Numbered from the stretch's first letter, positions 45,087 to 55,063 are shown. The stretch is DNA of 63,980 nt from Planctomycetota bacterium (GCA_021413735.1 JAIOPV010000129.1:1-63980); one strand, 5' to 3'. Notes: generated from the sequence alone by a model not told the origin. A program made the numbers and translations.

Positions 45087-45563
45087 CTACCTCGCCTTCT
45101 TCTTCCCGAGATTCAGAGGGGTGTTGGGCATGTCGGCGATCGCAACTGCCCGACTACTCTCCTCACGGTAGCCTTCCGCTTGTTTCGCCGCAATTACCCT
45201 GTGGTACGCTGCGACCGCTCGGTCTCGCTCTCGGAACTCCTTGACCCGTGTCTGCCCCACTGATTCTTTCCATTTCACGCGCAGGCCACCGACCTGCGTC
45301 CCGATTGTGACCCCGTCGAGCCAGACGATCCAAAATTGGCTCTCATTGACGAATATCCGCCGCGTAAGCGACCTCTCGGTCTCCGTGAACCCTTCCGACA
45401 TCTTCGCTGCCGTGGCCCGTTCGAAGTCTGCACTCTGGGTGAGGACATGCTCCACCATTTGGCCGCCATCCAGCACGCGGTGGCCGAATCCGGTCGGATC
45501 GTCAATCAACATCAGTTTGCAGGAGTGGGGAGGGTCGCCACCGACGAACTCTCGGAGAAGCAT
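45087..45563 (-). CDS. WGR-domain protein
   Basis: 158 residues. The C-terminal ~80 residues form a WGR domain: RRIFVNESQFWIVWLDGVTI, GTQVGGLRVKWKES, GQTRVKEFRERDRAVAAYHR, VIAAKQAEGYREE. The N-terminal part ends with ATAAKMSEGFTET, which matches the end of a preceding WGR repeat, so the protein may be a tandem WGR with a degraded first copy. WGR domains are found in poly-ADP-ribose polymerases and many bacterial proteins and probably bind nucleic acid. No catalytic domain. Leftward gene with a short downstream ORF. Confidence 0.7.
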   Translation of the reverse strand: MLLREFVGGDPPHSCKLMLIDDPTGFGHRVLDGGQMVEHVLTQSADFERATAAKMSEGFTETERSLTRRIFVNESQFWIVWLDGVTIGTQVGGLRVKWKESVGQTRVKEFRERDRAVAAYHRVIAAKQAEGYREESSRAVAIADMPNTPLNLGKKKAR

Positions 45564-45657
45564 TCAATTCCTCATTGAGAGAATCACACGAGGCAGGCGG
45601 CTTCGATTTGGCCCCTCAGTGGACTTCTCTCGATCTGCCCGGCTGTGATCGTGCGCC

Positions 45658-45876
45658 TCAAGAAATGCGTGGGCGGGGAAGTAACATTGCCAACAGACCG
45701 CTAATTGTGATCGCGGCGACGCCGGTCAAAGCTGCACGAATCCAGGCATCACCGGGTGGAAGCAGGCTGTGAATGAAGCCTGCCCCACACATTCCACCAA
45801 TGATGATGAAGAGTTGCCGGCGATTGGGGTTCACGGTGGCCTCGGTCAGTCTGAGAGAATGGGACTCATATGCCAT
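45658..45876 (-). CDS. Small two-helix membrane protein
   Basis: 72 residues with a short polar N terminus, then two hydrophobic helices: QLFIIIGGMCGAGFIHSLL and WIRAALTGVAAITISGLLAM, and a basic C terminus (LLPRPRIS). I recognise no family. Composition and hydrophobic pattern make it a plausible real gene; the start is not certain, since there is no strong ribosome binding site. It is 95 bp upstream of the WGR gene on the same strand. Confidence 0.5.
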   Translation of the reverse strand: MAYESHSLRLTEATVNPNRRQLFIIIGGMCGAGFIHSLLPPGDAWIRAALTGVAAITISGLLAMLLPRPRIS

Positions 45877-46335
45877 CCTACTTCTTGTTCGCTGGGTTCA
45901 CACGTGTGAAACCAGATCGGAGTCCTTGCGCACAGAAGCCATACGCCACGCGTCTCGGTGTGAGCCGTCAGATCTACTCTAGATTGATCCCTCCGTTCAG
46001 GATGTTCATATGTGCCATCTCCGGATCCGGTGAACTTCGCGATCGCGTGATCTGGATATTGTCGTCGCCCGTGTCGCTGCCACTTGGCCTGCTCTCGGTG
46101 CTGACCACGCTTGCCAGCTCTGTGGAGGGAGTCACCGAGAAAGTCACGACTCGAATCTGAACGTCGTTCGAGTTCGAAAAGTTATCGATGATGGACACGA
46201 CCAAGTCTTCCTTGCCACCGGCAGCATCCGAAACATACGAGGCCGTGCACGCATTCCAGATGAATCGCGACTTCTTCTGCTACCCCACCGTTACAGGAAC
46301 TCGACCGTGTCACGCTGTTGTCGGAAAGCCCTCTC
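45877..46335. other. Mostly non-coding; contains orphan coding-like fragment
   Basis: On the minus strand, 45974-46279 reads without stop: SRFIWNACTASYVSDAAGGK, EDLVVSIIDNFSNSNDVQIR, VVTFSVTPSTELASVVSTES and ends at 45974. It looks like real protein but has no start codon of good quality except a TTG or GTG in the middle (from 46204). It is probably the 3' remnant of a decayed secreted protein gene. Nothing else was seen. Confidence 0.4.
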
Positions 46336-48231
46336 TCAACCAAGTTTGAAGGCTTCCTTCAAGCACGCCAATGCCTCTTCACCACGAGTCTTCTCCACCA
46401 CCACACCAACGCACACCTCACTTGTGTTAATCATTCCGATGTTAATTCCGCGAGCAGCAAGTGCCCCGAACATCGTGCGGGCTACACCCGTGTGCGTCCG
46501 CATCCCCACACCCATCACGAACAGCACCGCCACATCCCCATCCCCCACCACCCGACAATTCGTATCGATCTCTTGCACCACGTCCTGTGTTCGCTTCAAC
46601 GCTCGCGTCAGATCCGCCCGTGGCACCGTGAACGACAACTCCGCCTTCCCCGGACCCGTCAGATTCTGCACGATCATATCCACCAGGATCCCACCCGTCG
46701 CCACCGCAGTGAAGACCTTCGAGCAGTTCCCTGGCTTGTCCGGTAAATCGTGAATCGTCACCCGAGATTGTTCCGCATTCAGATGAACGCCGCTGACCAG
46801 CACATCCTCCATGCCTTCAAGACGAGCAATCGCCGCCTCACGATCCTTGCTCGCGGGCACCATCAACGGGTTCCGGCGGACCTTGTACTCCGTTGTTCCA
46901 GCCTCCGCAGGTACACCAGCTCCCTTCCGAGCGTTCGCCAGTCCAAACGCTGCGTGAACTGCACGAAGTGCCTTTCGCCCACGCAACGCCTTGCGACTCT
47001 CCAGGTGCGACTTCTTGATCGGTTCACCGTCTGAGTCCGTAGATGCGTCTTCAGTCGGCAGGTCTTCTTCCACCAGCACGCTGATCTTGATGTCGCCTGT
47101 CGTAATCATCTTCATGTTCACGCCCTCGACTGAGAGAGCCTTGAACATCTTCTCCGCTACTCCTGAAAGCGCTCGCATCCCAGCACCAACAACTGACACC
47201 TTGCTCACTTTCCCGGTTTCGCTGAGGGTTGCCCCGAGTTCCGCCACGATTGGCCCCAGCGTTTTCTTCGTCTTCTCCAACTCGCTGTTCAACACCGTGA
47301 AGCCGATCGCAGCCTTCCCGCCGGTGCCGACGCTCTGCGCGATCATATCCACGGAGATATTCGCGCCTGCCAGCGCCGCAAACACGCGATGGCTCACGCC
47401 AGGTCTGTCCGGAACGCCTTCCAGAACGAGTCGAGCTTCATCGGCTGCCAGGGCACAACCACACACTGGAAACTCGGACATCCAGTCCGCTTCTGGCACG
47501 ATCCACGTTCCGATCGCGTCTGATAGCGCATTTCGCACCATCAGCGACACTTCATATTTCTTGGCGAACTCGATCGAACGCGAGTGCATCACACCCGCGC
47601 CCATGCTCGCCATCTCAAGCATCTCGTCGTAACTGATCGCGTCCATCTTCCGCGAGTCAGGAACAATTCGCGGGTCGGTCGTGTAGACGCCGTCCACGTC
47701 GGTGTAGATTTCGCACGTCACCTCGTAGCCCGCGAGTTTCATGGCCGCCGCAACCGCCACGGCCGTGGTATCGGAGCCGCCGCGACCAAGCGTGGAAATG
47801 TCGCCGAGTTCATCGACGCCCTGAAAACCAGCGAGAACGACGATGCTGCCGCCATCGAGCGCTTCGACAAGCCGACGTGTGTCAATCGACTTGATTCGAG
47901 CCTTGCGGTGCGTGCTGTCGGTCACGATGCCAATCTGCGGACCTGTGAGACTGACCGCCTTCTCGCCCAGTTCTTGGATCGCGAGTGCCGTCAGTGCGAT
48001 GGAGATTTGTTCGCCCGTTGCGAGGAGCATGTCCATTTCGCGAGCCGACGGCGAACTCGTAATCTGGGCCGCTTTCGCGATGAGATCATCGGTCGTGCTT
48101 CCCTGTGCGGAGACGACCACAATCACCTGGTTGCCGGTGTGTTTGGCTCGAATTGCCTTGCGAGCGGCCTCCATGACGCGCTCGGCATCCTTCAAACTCG
48201 ATCCCCCGAACTTCTGCACCACAAGTCCCAC
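46336..48231 (-). CDS. lysC: Aspartokinase with two ACT-domain pairs
   Basis: About 631 residues from a GTG at 48231 (an earlier GTG at 48237 is possible). Aspartokinase phosphorylates aspartate, the first step to Lys, Thr and Met. Motifs: VVQKFGGSS at the N terminus, VVVSAQGSTTDDLI, STLGRGGSDTTAVAVAAAM, EIYTDVDGVYTTDPRIVPDS. After the kinase there are two ACT pairs: VLEGVPDRPGVSHRVFAAL with SVVGAGMRALSGVAEKMFKA, then VTIHDLPDKPGNCSKVFTAV with FVMGVGMRTHTGVARTMFGA, joined by a basic linker of ~100 residues. Four ACT units occur in some cyanobacterial-type enzymes; most bacteria have two. Feedback control by Lys and/or Thr is expected. Confidence 0.95.
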   Translation of the reverse strand: MGLVVQKFGGSSLKDAERVMEAARKAIRAKHTGNQVIVVVSAQGSTTDDLIAKAAQITSSPSAREMDMLLATGEQISIALTALAIQELGEKAVSLTGPQIGIVTDSTHRKARIKSIDTRRLVEALDGGSIVVLAGFQGVDELGDISTLGRGGSDTTAVAVAAAMKLAGYEVTCEIYTDVDGVYTTDPRIVPDSRKMDAISYDEMLEMASMGAGVMHSRSIEFAKKYEVSLMVRNALSDAIGTWIVPEADWMSEFPVCGCALAADEARLVLEGVPDRPGVSHRVFAALAGANISVDMIAQSVGTGGKAAIGFTVLNSELEKTKKTLGPIVAELGATLSETGKVSKVSVVGAGMRALSGVAEKMFKALSVEGVNMKMITTGDIKISVLVEEDLPTEDASTDSDGEPIKKSHLESRKALRGRKALRAVHAAFGLANARKGAGVPAEAGTTEYKVRRNPLMVPASKDREAAIARLEGMEDVLVSGVHLNAEQSRVTIHDLPDKPGNCSKVFTAVATGGILVDMIVQNLTGPGKAELSFTVPRADLTRALKRTQDVVQEIDTNCRVVGDGDVAVLFVMGVGMRTHTGVARTMFGALAARGINIGMINTSEVCVGVVVEKTRGEEALACLKEAFKLG

Positions 48232-48362
48232 GGTCACCCCTCGACTGGAGAGCGGAATAACCGTGATGTTGTACCGATAACCACGCCCAATTCCAGAAAT
48301 GCTGAGGAACCCCTCTGCCAACAGAGAGTTTCAAGGAAATCCGGTGCTCGTGCGGCGAAACG

Positions 48363-49865
48363 CTACGTACCGCAGTAGGTGCGGTAGCCGCACTGGCTTG
48401 GTGGTGGTGCGTCGCGATACATTGTGAAGTCCGCGTTCCCCTCGTATGGCGAAGTCAGCGCTGCTAACAGTTGGTGCATTACGGAGAGATCGTCGCGATC
48501 CACGGCTGCCGAAAGTGCTTCCTCGACGCGATGGTTACGCGGGATCACGAATGGGTTGACCATTCGCATCAGCGTGTACGTCGATGTATTCGGCCCGCCC
48601 TCGCGACCGAGTCTGTTCTGCCAGCGGGTGTGCCAGACTCGGAATGCCTCATCGCGGTACGAATCGCCTGTAAGTCCGTCGTTCGTGGAAAGGTCGCGGA
48701 ACGTGTTGGTGAAGTCCGCTTGCGTCGCCTGCATCCAGTCGAGGAACGAGCGGATCAGCTCGGCGTCTTCTGCCTCGTCTGTCTGGAAGCCGAGTTTCTT
48801 CCGCATCCCTGCGAGCCAGTAAGCCTCGAAGGTCGCGGGGAACTGGTTCAATTCTGCCATGGCGATTTCGACCGCCGCGTTCTCGTTGGTATCCAGGAGA
48901 GGCAACAAGGTCTCGGCAAATCTCGCCAGGTTCCACTGCGCGATGTTGGGCTGGTTGCCATAGGCGTAGCGGCCGGCGTGGTCGATGGAACTGAACACGG
49001 TTTCGAGGTGGTAAGCATCCATGAAGGCGCAGGGTCCGTAGTCGATCGTCTCGCCGGAGATCGCCACGTTGTCGGTGTTCATCACTCCGTGGATGAACCC
49101 GACGAGCTGCCACTTCGCGATCAACGCCGCTTGACGGTTGGCCACAGCCTGAAGGAACTTTCCGTATTTCTGCGGCACATCGACCAGTTCGGGGTAGTGC
49201 CGTTCGATCGTGTAGTCGGCAAGAATCCGCAAGTTGGCTTCGTCTCGGCGGGCCGCGAGATACTGGAACGTCCCGACACGGAGGTGACTCGCAGCCACGC
49301 GGGTTAAGACTGCCCCTCGAAGTGGCGACCCTCGATAGACAGGCTCACCCGTGGTGACGACGGCGAGGCTCCGTGTCGTGGGGATGCCGAGCGCGTGCAT
49401 GGCTTCGCTGATGATGTACTCGCGAAGCATCGGCCCGAGGGCGGCTCGCCCGTCACCGCTTCGCGAGAACGCAGTTGGCCCCGACCCCTTCAGTTGGATG
49501 TCGAACCGATGCCCATCCGGTGTCCGCTGCTCGCCCAGCAGAATCGCACGGCCATCGCCGAGCATCGTGAAGCCGCCATACTGGTGCCCCGCATATGCCT
49601 GTGCAATCGGCTCGGCCCCGTCCGGTATTTCTTGGCCTGCGAATAGAGCGGCTGCTGCTTGCTCTGATAGCGTTCGCAGGTCCAATCCGAGTTCGTCGGC
49701 CAAGGGAAGATTCAGGACCGACACACGCGGTGCCCGAACTGGTGCCGGCATGACCTTCTTGAACAACACGTCCGGCAACCTGGCGTAAGTGTTGTCGAAG
49801 TTCCAGCCGATTGTGTCGGAACTACCGCGTGGTTGTGCATCAGTGACCACCGAACATCTCCGCAT
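48363..49865 (-). CDS. selO: Protein adenylyltransferase SelO
   Basis: 500 residues. SelO/YdiU (UPF0061) is a pseudokinase-fold enzyme that transfers AMP to protein Ser/Thr/Tyr. Conserved segments: IAQAYAGHQYGGFTMLGDGR, FDIQLKGSGPTAFSRSGDGR, MLREYIISEAMHALGIPTTR, RVAASHLRVGTFQYLA, the active-site FIHGVMNTDNVAISGETIDY with DYGPCAFMD, and a GNQPNIAQWNLARFAETLLP helix. It ends in YRTYCGT, the usual C-terminal Cys motif (selenocysteine in animal homologues). Length is typical. Single leftward gene. Confidence 0.95.
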   Translation of the reverse strand: MRRCSVVTDAQPRGSSDTIGWNFDNTYARLPDVLFKKVMPAPVRAPRVSVLNLPLADELGLDLRTLSEQAAAALFAGQEIPDGAEPIAQAYAGHQYGGFTMLGDGRAILLGEQRTPDGHRFDIQLKGSGPTAFSRSGDGRAALGPMLREYIISEAMHALGIPTTRSLAVVTTGEPVYRGSPLRGAVLTRVAASHLRVGTFQYLAARRDEANLRILADYTIERHYPELVDVPQKYGKFLQAVANRQAALIAKWQLVGFIHGVMNTDNVAISGETIDYGPCAFMDAYHLETVFSSIDHAGRYAYGNQPNIAQWNLARFAETLLPLLDTNENAAVEIAMAELNQFPATFEAYWLAGMRKKLGFQTDEAEDAELIRSFLDWMQATQADFTNTFRDLSTNDGLTGDSYRDEAFRVWHTRWQNRLGREGGPNTSTYTLMRMVNPFVIPRNHRVEEALSAAVDRDDLSVMHQLLAALTSPYEGNADFTMYRDAPPPSQCGYRTYCGT

Positions 49866-50384
49866 CGTGTGAGAGCGGTGGCATTATAACCCTCGCTCCC
49901 CGATTCCGAACCGAACAGAATCGGTTAGTCAAGTGATCCGTCGGCTTCTCATCGGTTCCGGGCGACACGCACACCCCACGTCCGGAAACGTCATTTCAGG
50001 CCCGGAACCGTCTCATCCGTCCGGAAGAAAGATTGTTCAAGCAACACGATACACTTTCTTCTGACGCATCCTCTGTTCAAAGTGGCTCTTCCGGCGACGC
50101 TTCCGAACGCTCTTTCAAACGACCCGAAAATGCACCTCCGGAACCAACCGAAACATCTCGCGATGTGTTCAAGGAATGGACATCGTCTTCGCAAGAGGAG
50201 GTGTTCTTGGCGACCGTCGCGGAGCAGAAAAAGTTGCGAAGTCTCGGAAGGCTGCTTGACGATAGGCCGGCGTTATGACACTGTCAACGATATCTCCAAA
50301 CTGCCCACCGAACTGCACCACGCTGCTTGTCGCCCACCGCCGGTCGTTCTCCCGACTCGCAACCTGTTCCCGCAGGAAACTCTG
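49866..50384. promoter_or_regulatory. Upstream region of PPC operon with CCGGAA repeats
   Basis: No gene of note. The stretch 49955-50030 has several CCGGAA/TTCCGG motifs; the block 49994-50030 matches, in reverse orientation, a block upstream of the second operon (56690-56726). The promoter of the gene at 50385 should lie here. Confidence 0.55.
49994..50030. repeat. CCGGAA-rich 37-bp element, copy A
   Basis: The 37 bases run from TTTCAGG to GTCCGGAAGAAA. 32 of 37 positions match the reverse complement of 56690-56726. Outer parts are conserved and a central octamer varies. Confidence 0.85.
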
Positions 50385-52829
50385 ATGACTCGCGACCTCA
50401 GATGCGGAGGCGTTGGCTTGCCCTTGGCAATGGGCTGTTTGATCCTGTGCGTGAACATGCAAGCACAGGCCCAGTTGCCGAATCCGGTGCTCAACACGGT
50501 TTTCCCATCTGGCGGGCAAGCGGGAACCTCTGTGATCGTCACTCTTGAGGGCACGGGTCTGGAGGGACTTCGAGACATCCACGCGACCATTCCCCAACTG
50601 ACCGCCAAGAAGCTCGACGCCAACCGCTTCCGTCTCGATATTCCTGCGGGAACTCCGGTGGGCGCTTACGACATTCGCGCCGTCGGAACTCACGGCATGA
50701 GTTCCCCACGGACGTTCATCGTCAGCAACCGTGCGGAAGCCTCGGAGGTCGAGCCGAACGAAACGCTCGACACCGCTCAGGAGGTCACGCTCGACAGCGT
50801 CGTGAACGGACGGATCGAGAAGCCCGGCGATATCGACTGCTTCAAGTTCAAGGCCAAGGCTGGTCAGCGTGTCGTGCTGGAGTGCTTCGCCGAACGCGTC
50901 GACTCGAAGTTGCGGGCCGTGCTGGAAGTCCATGATGCCGACGGCACGCGATTGGCGGCGAATCGTGGGTACGCGGGCATTGATCCGCTCGTGGATTTCC
51001 TGGTGCCTGCCGACGGCACGTACATCGCGAAGGTGTTCGACCTCAGTTATCTGGGCAGCTCGACCCATTTCTATCGACTCGACATCGACACGAAACCTCG
51101 CGTCGAGTTCGCTGTGCCGTGTGTGGTCACGCGAGGCAAGACCACGAAGGTCAAACTCTACGGCCGGAACCTGTCACCGCGGGAAGGGACCAAACCGAGC
51201 CTTGATCTCGATAGCGTCGAAACCGAGATCACTCCACCGGAGTTGAGCGCTCACGCCTCCATCCCACTTCGCTTGCGTTCCACCCAGATGACGGTCGATG
51301 GCTTCGCGTATCACCATCCGGGAAGCCATGCACCGGTGTTGATCGGCGTCACGGAGCATCCCGTCATCGTTGCCGCAGCGGACAACCACGTCGCGGATCG
51401 TGCCCAGGAAATCGCGCTTCCCGGTGAGGTCTGCGGACAGTTGACAGAGGGCGACGAACGGCACTGGTATGCTTTGCGTGCCCGTCGCGGTGAAGTCTTG
51501 TGGCTGGAAACATTCGGCACGCAGCTCGGTTCGCCCGTCGATCTCGACGTGGCCGTGCTGGATTCCACAGGCAACAGCGAACACCTCAAACTGACCGGCA
51601 ACCTCGAAAACCTGGGCGGGTCGCGATTCCCGACCGCACACGCTGATCCCGCCGGTCGCTGGGTTGCACCTGCCGACGGGCGTTATCTGATCCAGGTGCG
51701 GAACCTGACCGGTGGGTTGAATCGAGACCCACGCCGCGTCTATCGGCTGAGGGTGCAGCGCGAAGAACCTGACTTTCATCTGGCTGTGGTGTCTCGCCGA
51801 ACAGACCAACCGAACGGTCTGAACCTCATGCTCGGTGGTCGGGAGACGCTGGAGGTGTTGGCCGTGCGTCATCGTGGCATGGTTGGACCGATTCGAGTGA
51901 CAGCCGAGAACTTGCCCGCAGGCATTCAGTGCCCCGACATCTGGATTGGGCCAGGGCAGGACCGCGGCGTGGTTGTGCTGAGTGCCGGTCGTGATTGTCC
52001 TGGGTTCGCGGGTGGTTTGAGTCTCATCGGTCATGCCGACGCGAGCGGCGCGAAGATCATCCGACCCGCGAAGGGCGGCACCATGATCTGGGCAGGACAG
52101 TCACTTCCCGCTGGCCGACTCACGCAAGAGATCCCGCTCGCGACTTCATCCTCAGAAGCCAAACTCCTGCTGACAGCTTCACCTGCCGAAGCGGTCGTCG
52201 ATCAGGAGAGCGTACTGGACGTGGCCATCGACCTTGAGCAGCGATTTGAAGGGGCCACGGGGCCAATTCACCTCATGGGCGTCGGGTTGCCGCGAGTGGC
52301 AGGGAACAGCATCGCGACAATCGCAGCAGGTAAAACGAAGGGGTGGATCAGCTTCGCGTTTCCGGCTTCGTTGCCGCCAGGCCCGTACACATTCGCCGTG
52401 CAAGCCGAAACAACCATTCCCGTTGCCGGGGCCAAGGGTGCGAAGCCGACTCAGGTTCCTGTGACCGTGGTGAGCAATCCGATCACCGTGATGGTTCGCC
52501 CCGCGAGAATCGTTTTGGAGGTTGACCCTCGCACGCCAACGAAGATCGCGCGAGGAAAGATCATCCAGCTTCGATTCACAGCGGAACGCAAACAGGGATT
52601 CATTGGCAAGATTCACACGGAGTTGGTGGCACCGGGTGGCGTTGTTGGGCTTCGCGGGCGTGGCGTCACGCTGGTCGGTCAGTCGGATTCGGGAACGCTG
52701 CAAGTGATCGCGACCGAAGACGCTCCGCTGGGTCGCCTGCTGTTCCTTCGCCTGGATGCTGTCGGCACGGTTGAGGATCAGCCTGTCTATCGGGCGAGCC
52801 GCATTGTCGAGTTGGAGATCACCGAATGA
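50385..52829 (+). CDS. Secreted PPC-domain protein (operon 1)
   Basis: 814 residues. The ATG at 50385 follows CAGGAAA and starts a signal peptide (LPLAMGCLILCVNMQAQAQ). A TIG/IPT-like N-terminal domain (NTVFPSGGQAGTSVIVTLEG) is followed by bacterial pre-peptidase C-terminal (PPC) beta domains: EPNETLDTAQEVTLDSVVNG, DIDCFKFKAKAGQRVVLECF, DGTYIAKVFDLSYLGSSTHF, and again EGDERHWYALRARRGEVLWL. The C-terminal third has further Ig-like strands. No catalytic domain. It likely binds polysaccharide or protein at the cell surface. First gene of an operon with DUF1549/1553 (overlapping ATGA) and DUF1501. Confidence 0.88.
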   Translation: MTRDLRCGGVGLPLAMGCLILCVNMQAQAQLPNPVLNTVFPSGGQAGTSVIVTLEGTGLEGLRDIHATIPQLTAKKLDANRFRLDIPAGTPVGAYDIRAVGTHGMSSPRTFIVSNRAEASEVEPNETLDTAQEVTLDSVVNGRIEKPGDIDCFKFKAKAGQRVVLECFAERVDSKLRAVLEVHDADGTRLAANRGYAGIDPLVDFLVPADGTYIAKVFDLSYLGSSTHFYRLDIDTKPRVEFAVPCVVTRGKTTKVKLYGRNLSPREGTKPSLDLDSVETEITPPELSAHASIPLRLRSTQMTVDGFAYHHPGSHAPVLIGVTEHPVIVAAADNHVADRAQEIALPGEVCGQLTEGDERHWYALRARRGEVLWLETFGTQLGSPVDLDVAVLDSTGNSEHLKLTGNLENLGGSRFPTAHADPAGRWVAPADGRYLIQVRNLTGGLNRDPRRVYRLRVQREEPDFHLAVVSRRTDQPNGLNLMLGGRETLEVLAVRHRGMVGPIRVTAENLPAGIQCPDIWIGPGQDRGVVVLSAGRDCPGFAGGLSLIGHADASGAKIIRPAKGGTMIWAGQSLPAGRLTQEIPLATSSSEAKLLLTASPAEAVVDQESVLDVAIDLEQRFEGATGPIHLMGVGLPRVAGNSIATIAAGKTKGWISFAFPASLPPGPYTFAVQAETTIPVAGAKGAKPTQVPVTVVSNPITVMVRPARIVLEVDPRTPTKIARGKIIQLRFTAERKQGFIGKIHTELVAPGGVVGLRGRGVTLVGQSDSGTLQVIATEDAPLGRLLFLRLDAVGTVEDQPVYRASRIVELEITE

Positions 52830-55063
52830 ACCTTCGTGGCATCCTCACCTTTCTGGCTCTGGTCGCTGTTGCTCCGTCGGCGATGGGTCAAGCAGCTCCA
52901 CGCGATGCAGTCCCAAACCAAGCCGTGTACTTCAACACGGACGTCGTTCCGGTGCTCACCAAGTTCGGCTGCAACAGCGGCGTCTGCCACGGGAAGGCGG
53001 AAGGTCAGAATGGATTCAAACTCTCGCTGCTCGGCTTCGAGCCAGACCAGGACTACGAGGCAATCGTTCAGGAGGCACGCGGCCGACGGCTCCTGCCAAG
53101 TTCACCACGATCGAGTTTGTTGCTGCTGAAAGCGACCGGTGCCCTCGCCCACGGCGGCGGCAAGAAGCTGACCATCGGCTCCGAGGATTACGAGGCAATC
53201 CTGCGATGGATCGAACTTGGCTCGCCAGAGGCCAAACCGAATGATCCGACGCTTGTGCGCATCACCGTCACGCCCGACCGAGCCACCTTCGACGCCAGCA
53301 ACCGCCGACAACCTCTCCGCATCTCTGCGCAGTTCTCGGATGGCACAACGCGAGATGTCACTCGACAGGCTGTGTATCAGTCGAATGAGCCAGACATCGC
53401 GGAAGTCAGCGACACCGGCGTCGTGCAAGCGAAGAACCGAAGTGGTCTGTTCGCGGTCATGGTCCGCTACGGGGACCAGATGACCGTCTTTCACGGCACC
53501 GTGCCACATCACCAGAAGACCGGCAACGACTCGCTGGCCGCATGGGAGAAAGCCAACACCGTCTTGGGCATCGACAAGCATCTCGTAGCCAACTGGAAGC
53601 GGTTGGGGGTGGTGCCGTCGCGTCCCGCTTCCGATGAGGATTTCATTCGCCGGGCGTCGCTCGACATCTGCGGCACATTGCCCACGCCCAGTGAAGTGAA
53701 GGCGTACCTCGCGGATACACGCCCCGACAAGCGAGCCAGACTCATCGACAAACTGCTCGAACGACCGGAGTACGCCAGTTACTTTGCGCTGAAGTGGGGC
53801 GACATCCTGCGGAATCGCGGGCGTGGATACAGCACCAGCCAGCAGCGCCCAGGAACCGCACTCTTCACGGGCTGGATTCGCGACTCAATCGCCGACAACA
53901 TGCCCTACGACCGCTTCGTGAGCGAGCTTCTAACAGCGTCGGGCAATCAAGAGACCAACCCGCCGACGCTGTGGTATCGGACCACACGCACCTCGCCCGA
54001 GTATGTGGAATCGGTGGCACAGGCGTTTCTCGGAATTCGCATTCAGTGTGCCCAGTGCCATCACCACCCGGCGGAACGCTGGAGCCAAGCCGACTATTTC
54101 CAGCTCGCCGCGGTGTTCGCGAGAGTGGGTCGCAAGGGCGGCTTCGCCGACGCCGAGGTTCCCACGAGCGAGACCATCTTCCTGGCCGATGCTGGCGAGG
54201 TTCTTCACCCACGAACCAAGCAGGTGATGCAACCGCGACCGCCCGGCGGTCCAGACTTCAAGCTGACGAAGTACGACGACCCCCGCCGTGCGCTGGCGAA
54301 GTGGATGACCGCCGGCGACAACCCGTACTTCGCTCGCACGATGGCGAACCGCATGTGGGGCCATTTCCTGGGCCGAGGCATCATTCACCCGATCGACGAT
54401 GCGCGAAGCACGAACCCGCCGAGCAACCCCGAACTGCTCGACGCATTGACCAAGGACTTCGCGAGCAGCGGCTACAACGTCAAGCATCTGATTCGCGTGA
54501 TCTGCAACTCGACCGCCTACGGCCTCAGTTCGATCCCCGAGGACACCAACAAGGACGACGTGCAGAGTTTCGCCCGCTATTATCCGCGGCGGTTGCCAGC
54601 CGAGGTGCTGTTGGATGGGATCGGGCAAGTGCTTGAGTCGCCGTCGAAGTTCCGGAGTGTCGCGGGCGACTTCCCGGTCGGAACGCGGGCCATCGACTTG
54701 CCCGATGAAGCAGTTCCGAGTCAGTTCCTTGATGTGTTCGGCCGGCCTGCACGGAACTCTGCCTGCGAATGCGAACGGGTCGATGCGCCGGCGTTGGGGC
54801 AGACGCTCGCACTCATCAGTGCCCCCGAGATCCAGGATAAACTGACAGCCGAGAAGGGATACGTGAAGCGGCTTGCTGGCAACGGGAAGCCGCACAGCGA
54901 GAATGTCGACGATATCTTCCTGCGCGTCTTCGGCCGCACGCCGCGACCGAAAGAGCTGTCGATTGCAGTGAAGTTTCTGGAATCACAAAATGACCGCAAG
55001 GAAGCGTACGGCTCCCTGCTCTGGTCGCTTCTGGCGACCAACGAATTCTTGTTTAACCACTGA
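52826..55063 (+). CDS. DUF1549-DUF1553 secreted protein with Big2-like domain (operon 1)
   Basis: 745 residues, start overlapping the previous stop. After a signal peptide come the motif FGCNSGVCHGKAEGQNGFK (C49-x4-C54-H55), an Ig-like/Big2 domain (ITVTPDRATFDASNRRQPLR, YQSNEPDIAEVSDTGVVQAK), DUF1549 (FIRRASLDICGTLPTPSEVK, CAQCHHHPAERW with a canonical C-x2-C-H) and DUF1553 (MANRMWGHFLGRGIIHPIDD, NPPSNPELLDALTKDF, YYPRRLPAEVLLDGI). This is the shorter PSCyt-less architecture. Probably exported and membrane- or wall-associated. Function unknown, partner likely the DUF1501 protein downstream. Confidence 0.92.
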   Translation: MNLRGILTFLALVAVAPSAMGQAAPRDAVPNQAVYFNTDVVPVLTKFGCNSGVCHGKAEGQNGFKLSLLGFEPDQDYEAIVQEARGRRLLPSSPRSSLLLLKATGALAHGGGKKLTIGSEDYEAILRWIELGSPEAKPNDPTLVRITVTPDRATFDASNRRQPLRISAQFSDGTTRDVTRQAVYQSNEPDIAEVSDTGVVQAKNRSGLFAVMVRYGDQMTVFHGTVPHHQKTGNDSLAAWEKANTVLGIDKHLVANWKRLGVVPSRPASDEDFIRRASLDICGTLPTPSEVKAYLADTRPDKRARLIDKLLERPEYASYFALKWGDILRNRGRGYSTSQQRPGTALFTGWIRDSIADNMPYDRFVSELLTASGNQETNPPTLWYRTTRTSPEYVESVAQAFLGIRIQCAQCHHHPAERWSQADYFQLAAVFARVGRKGGFADAEVPTSETIFLADAGEVLHPRTKQVMQPRPPGGPDFKLTKYDDPRRALAKWMTAGDNPYFARTMANRMWGHFLGRGIIHPIDDARSTNPPSNPELLDALTKDFASSGYNVKHLIRVICNSTAYGLSSIPEDTNKDDVQSFARYYPRRLPAEVLLDGIGQVLESPSKFRSVAGDFPVGTRAIDLPDEAVPSQFLDVFGRPARNSACECERVDAPALGQTLALISAPEIQDKLTAEKGYVKRLAGNGKPHSENVDDIFLRVFGRTPRPKELSIAVKFLESQNDRKEAYGSLLWSLLATNEFLFNH

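Noticed and set aside
50082-50384. N-terminal extension of the PPC-domain protein
   Set aside because: The extension would precede a clear signal peptide and runs through promoter-like DNA; the ATG at 50385 has a ribosome binding site.
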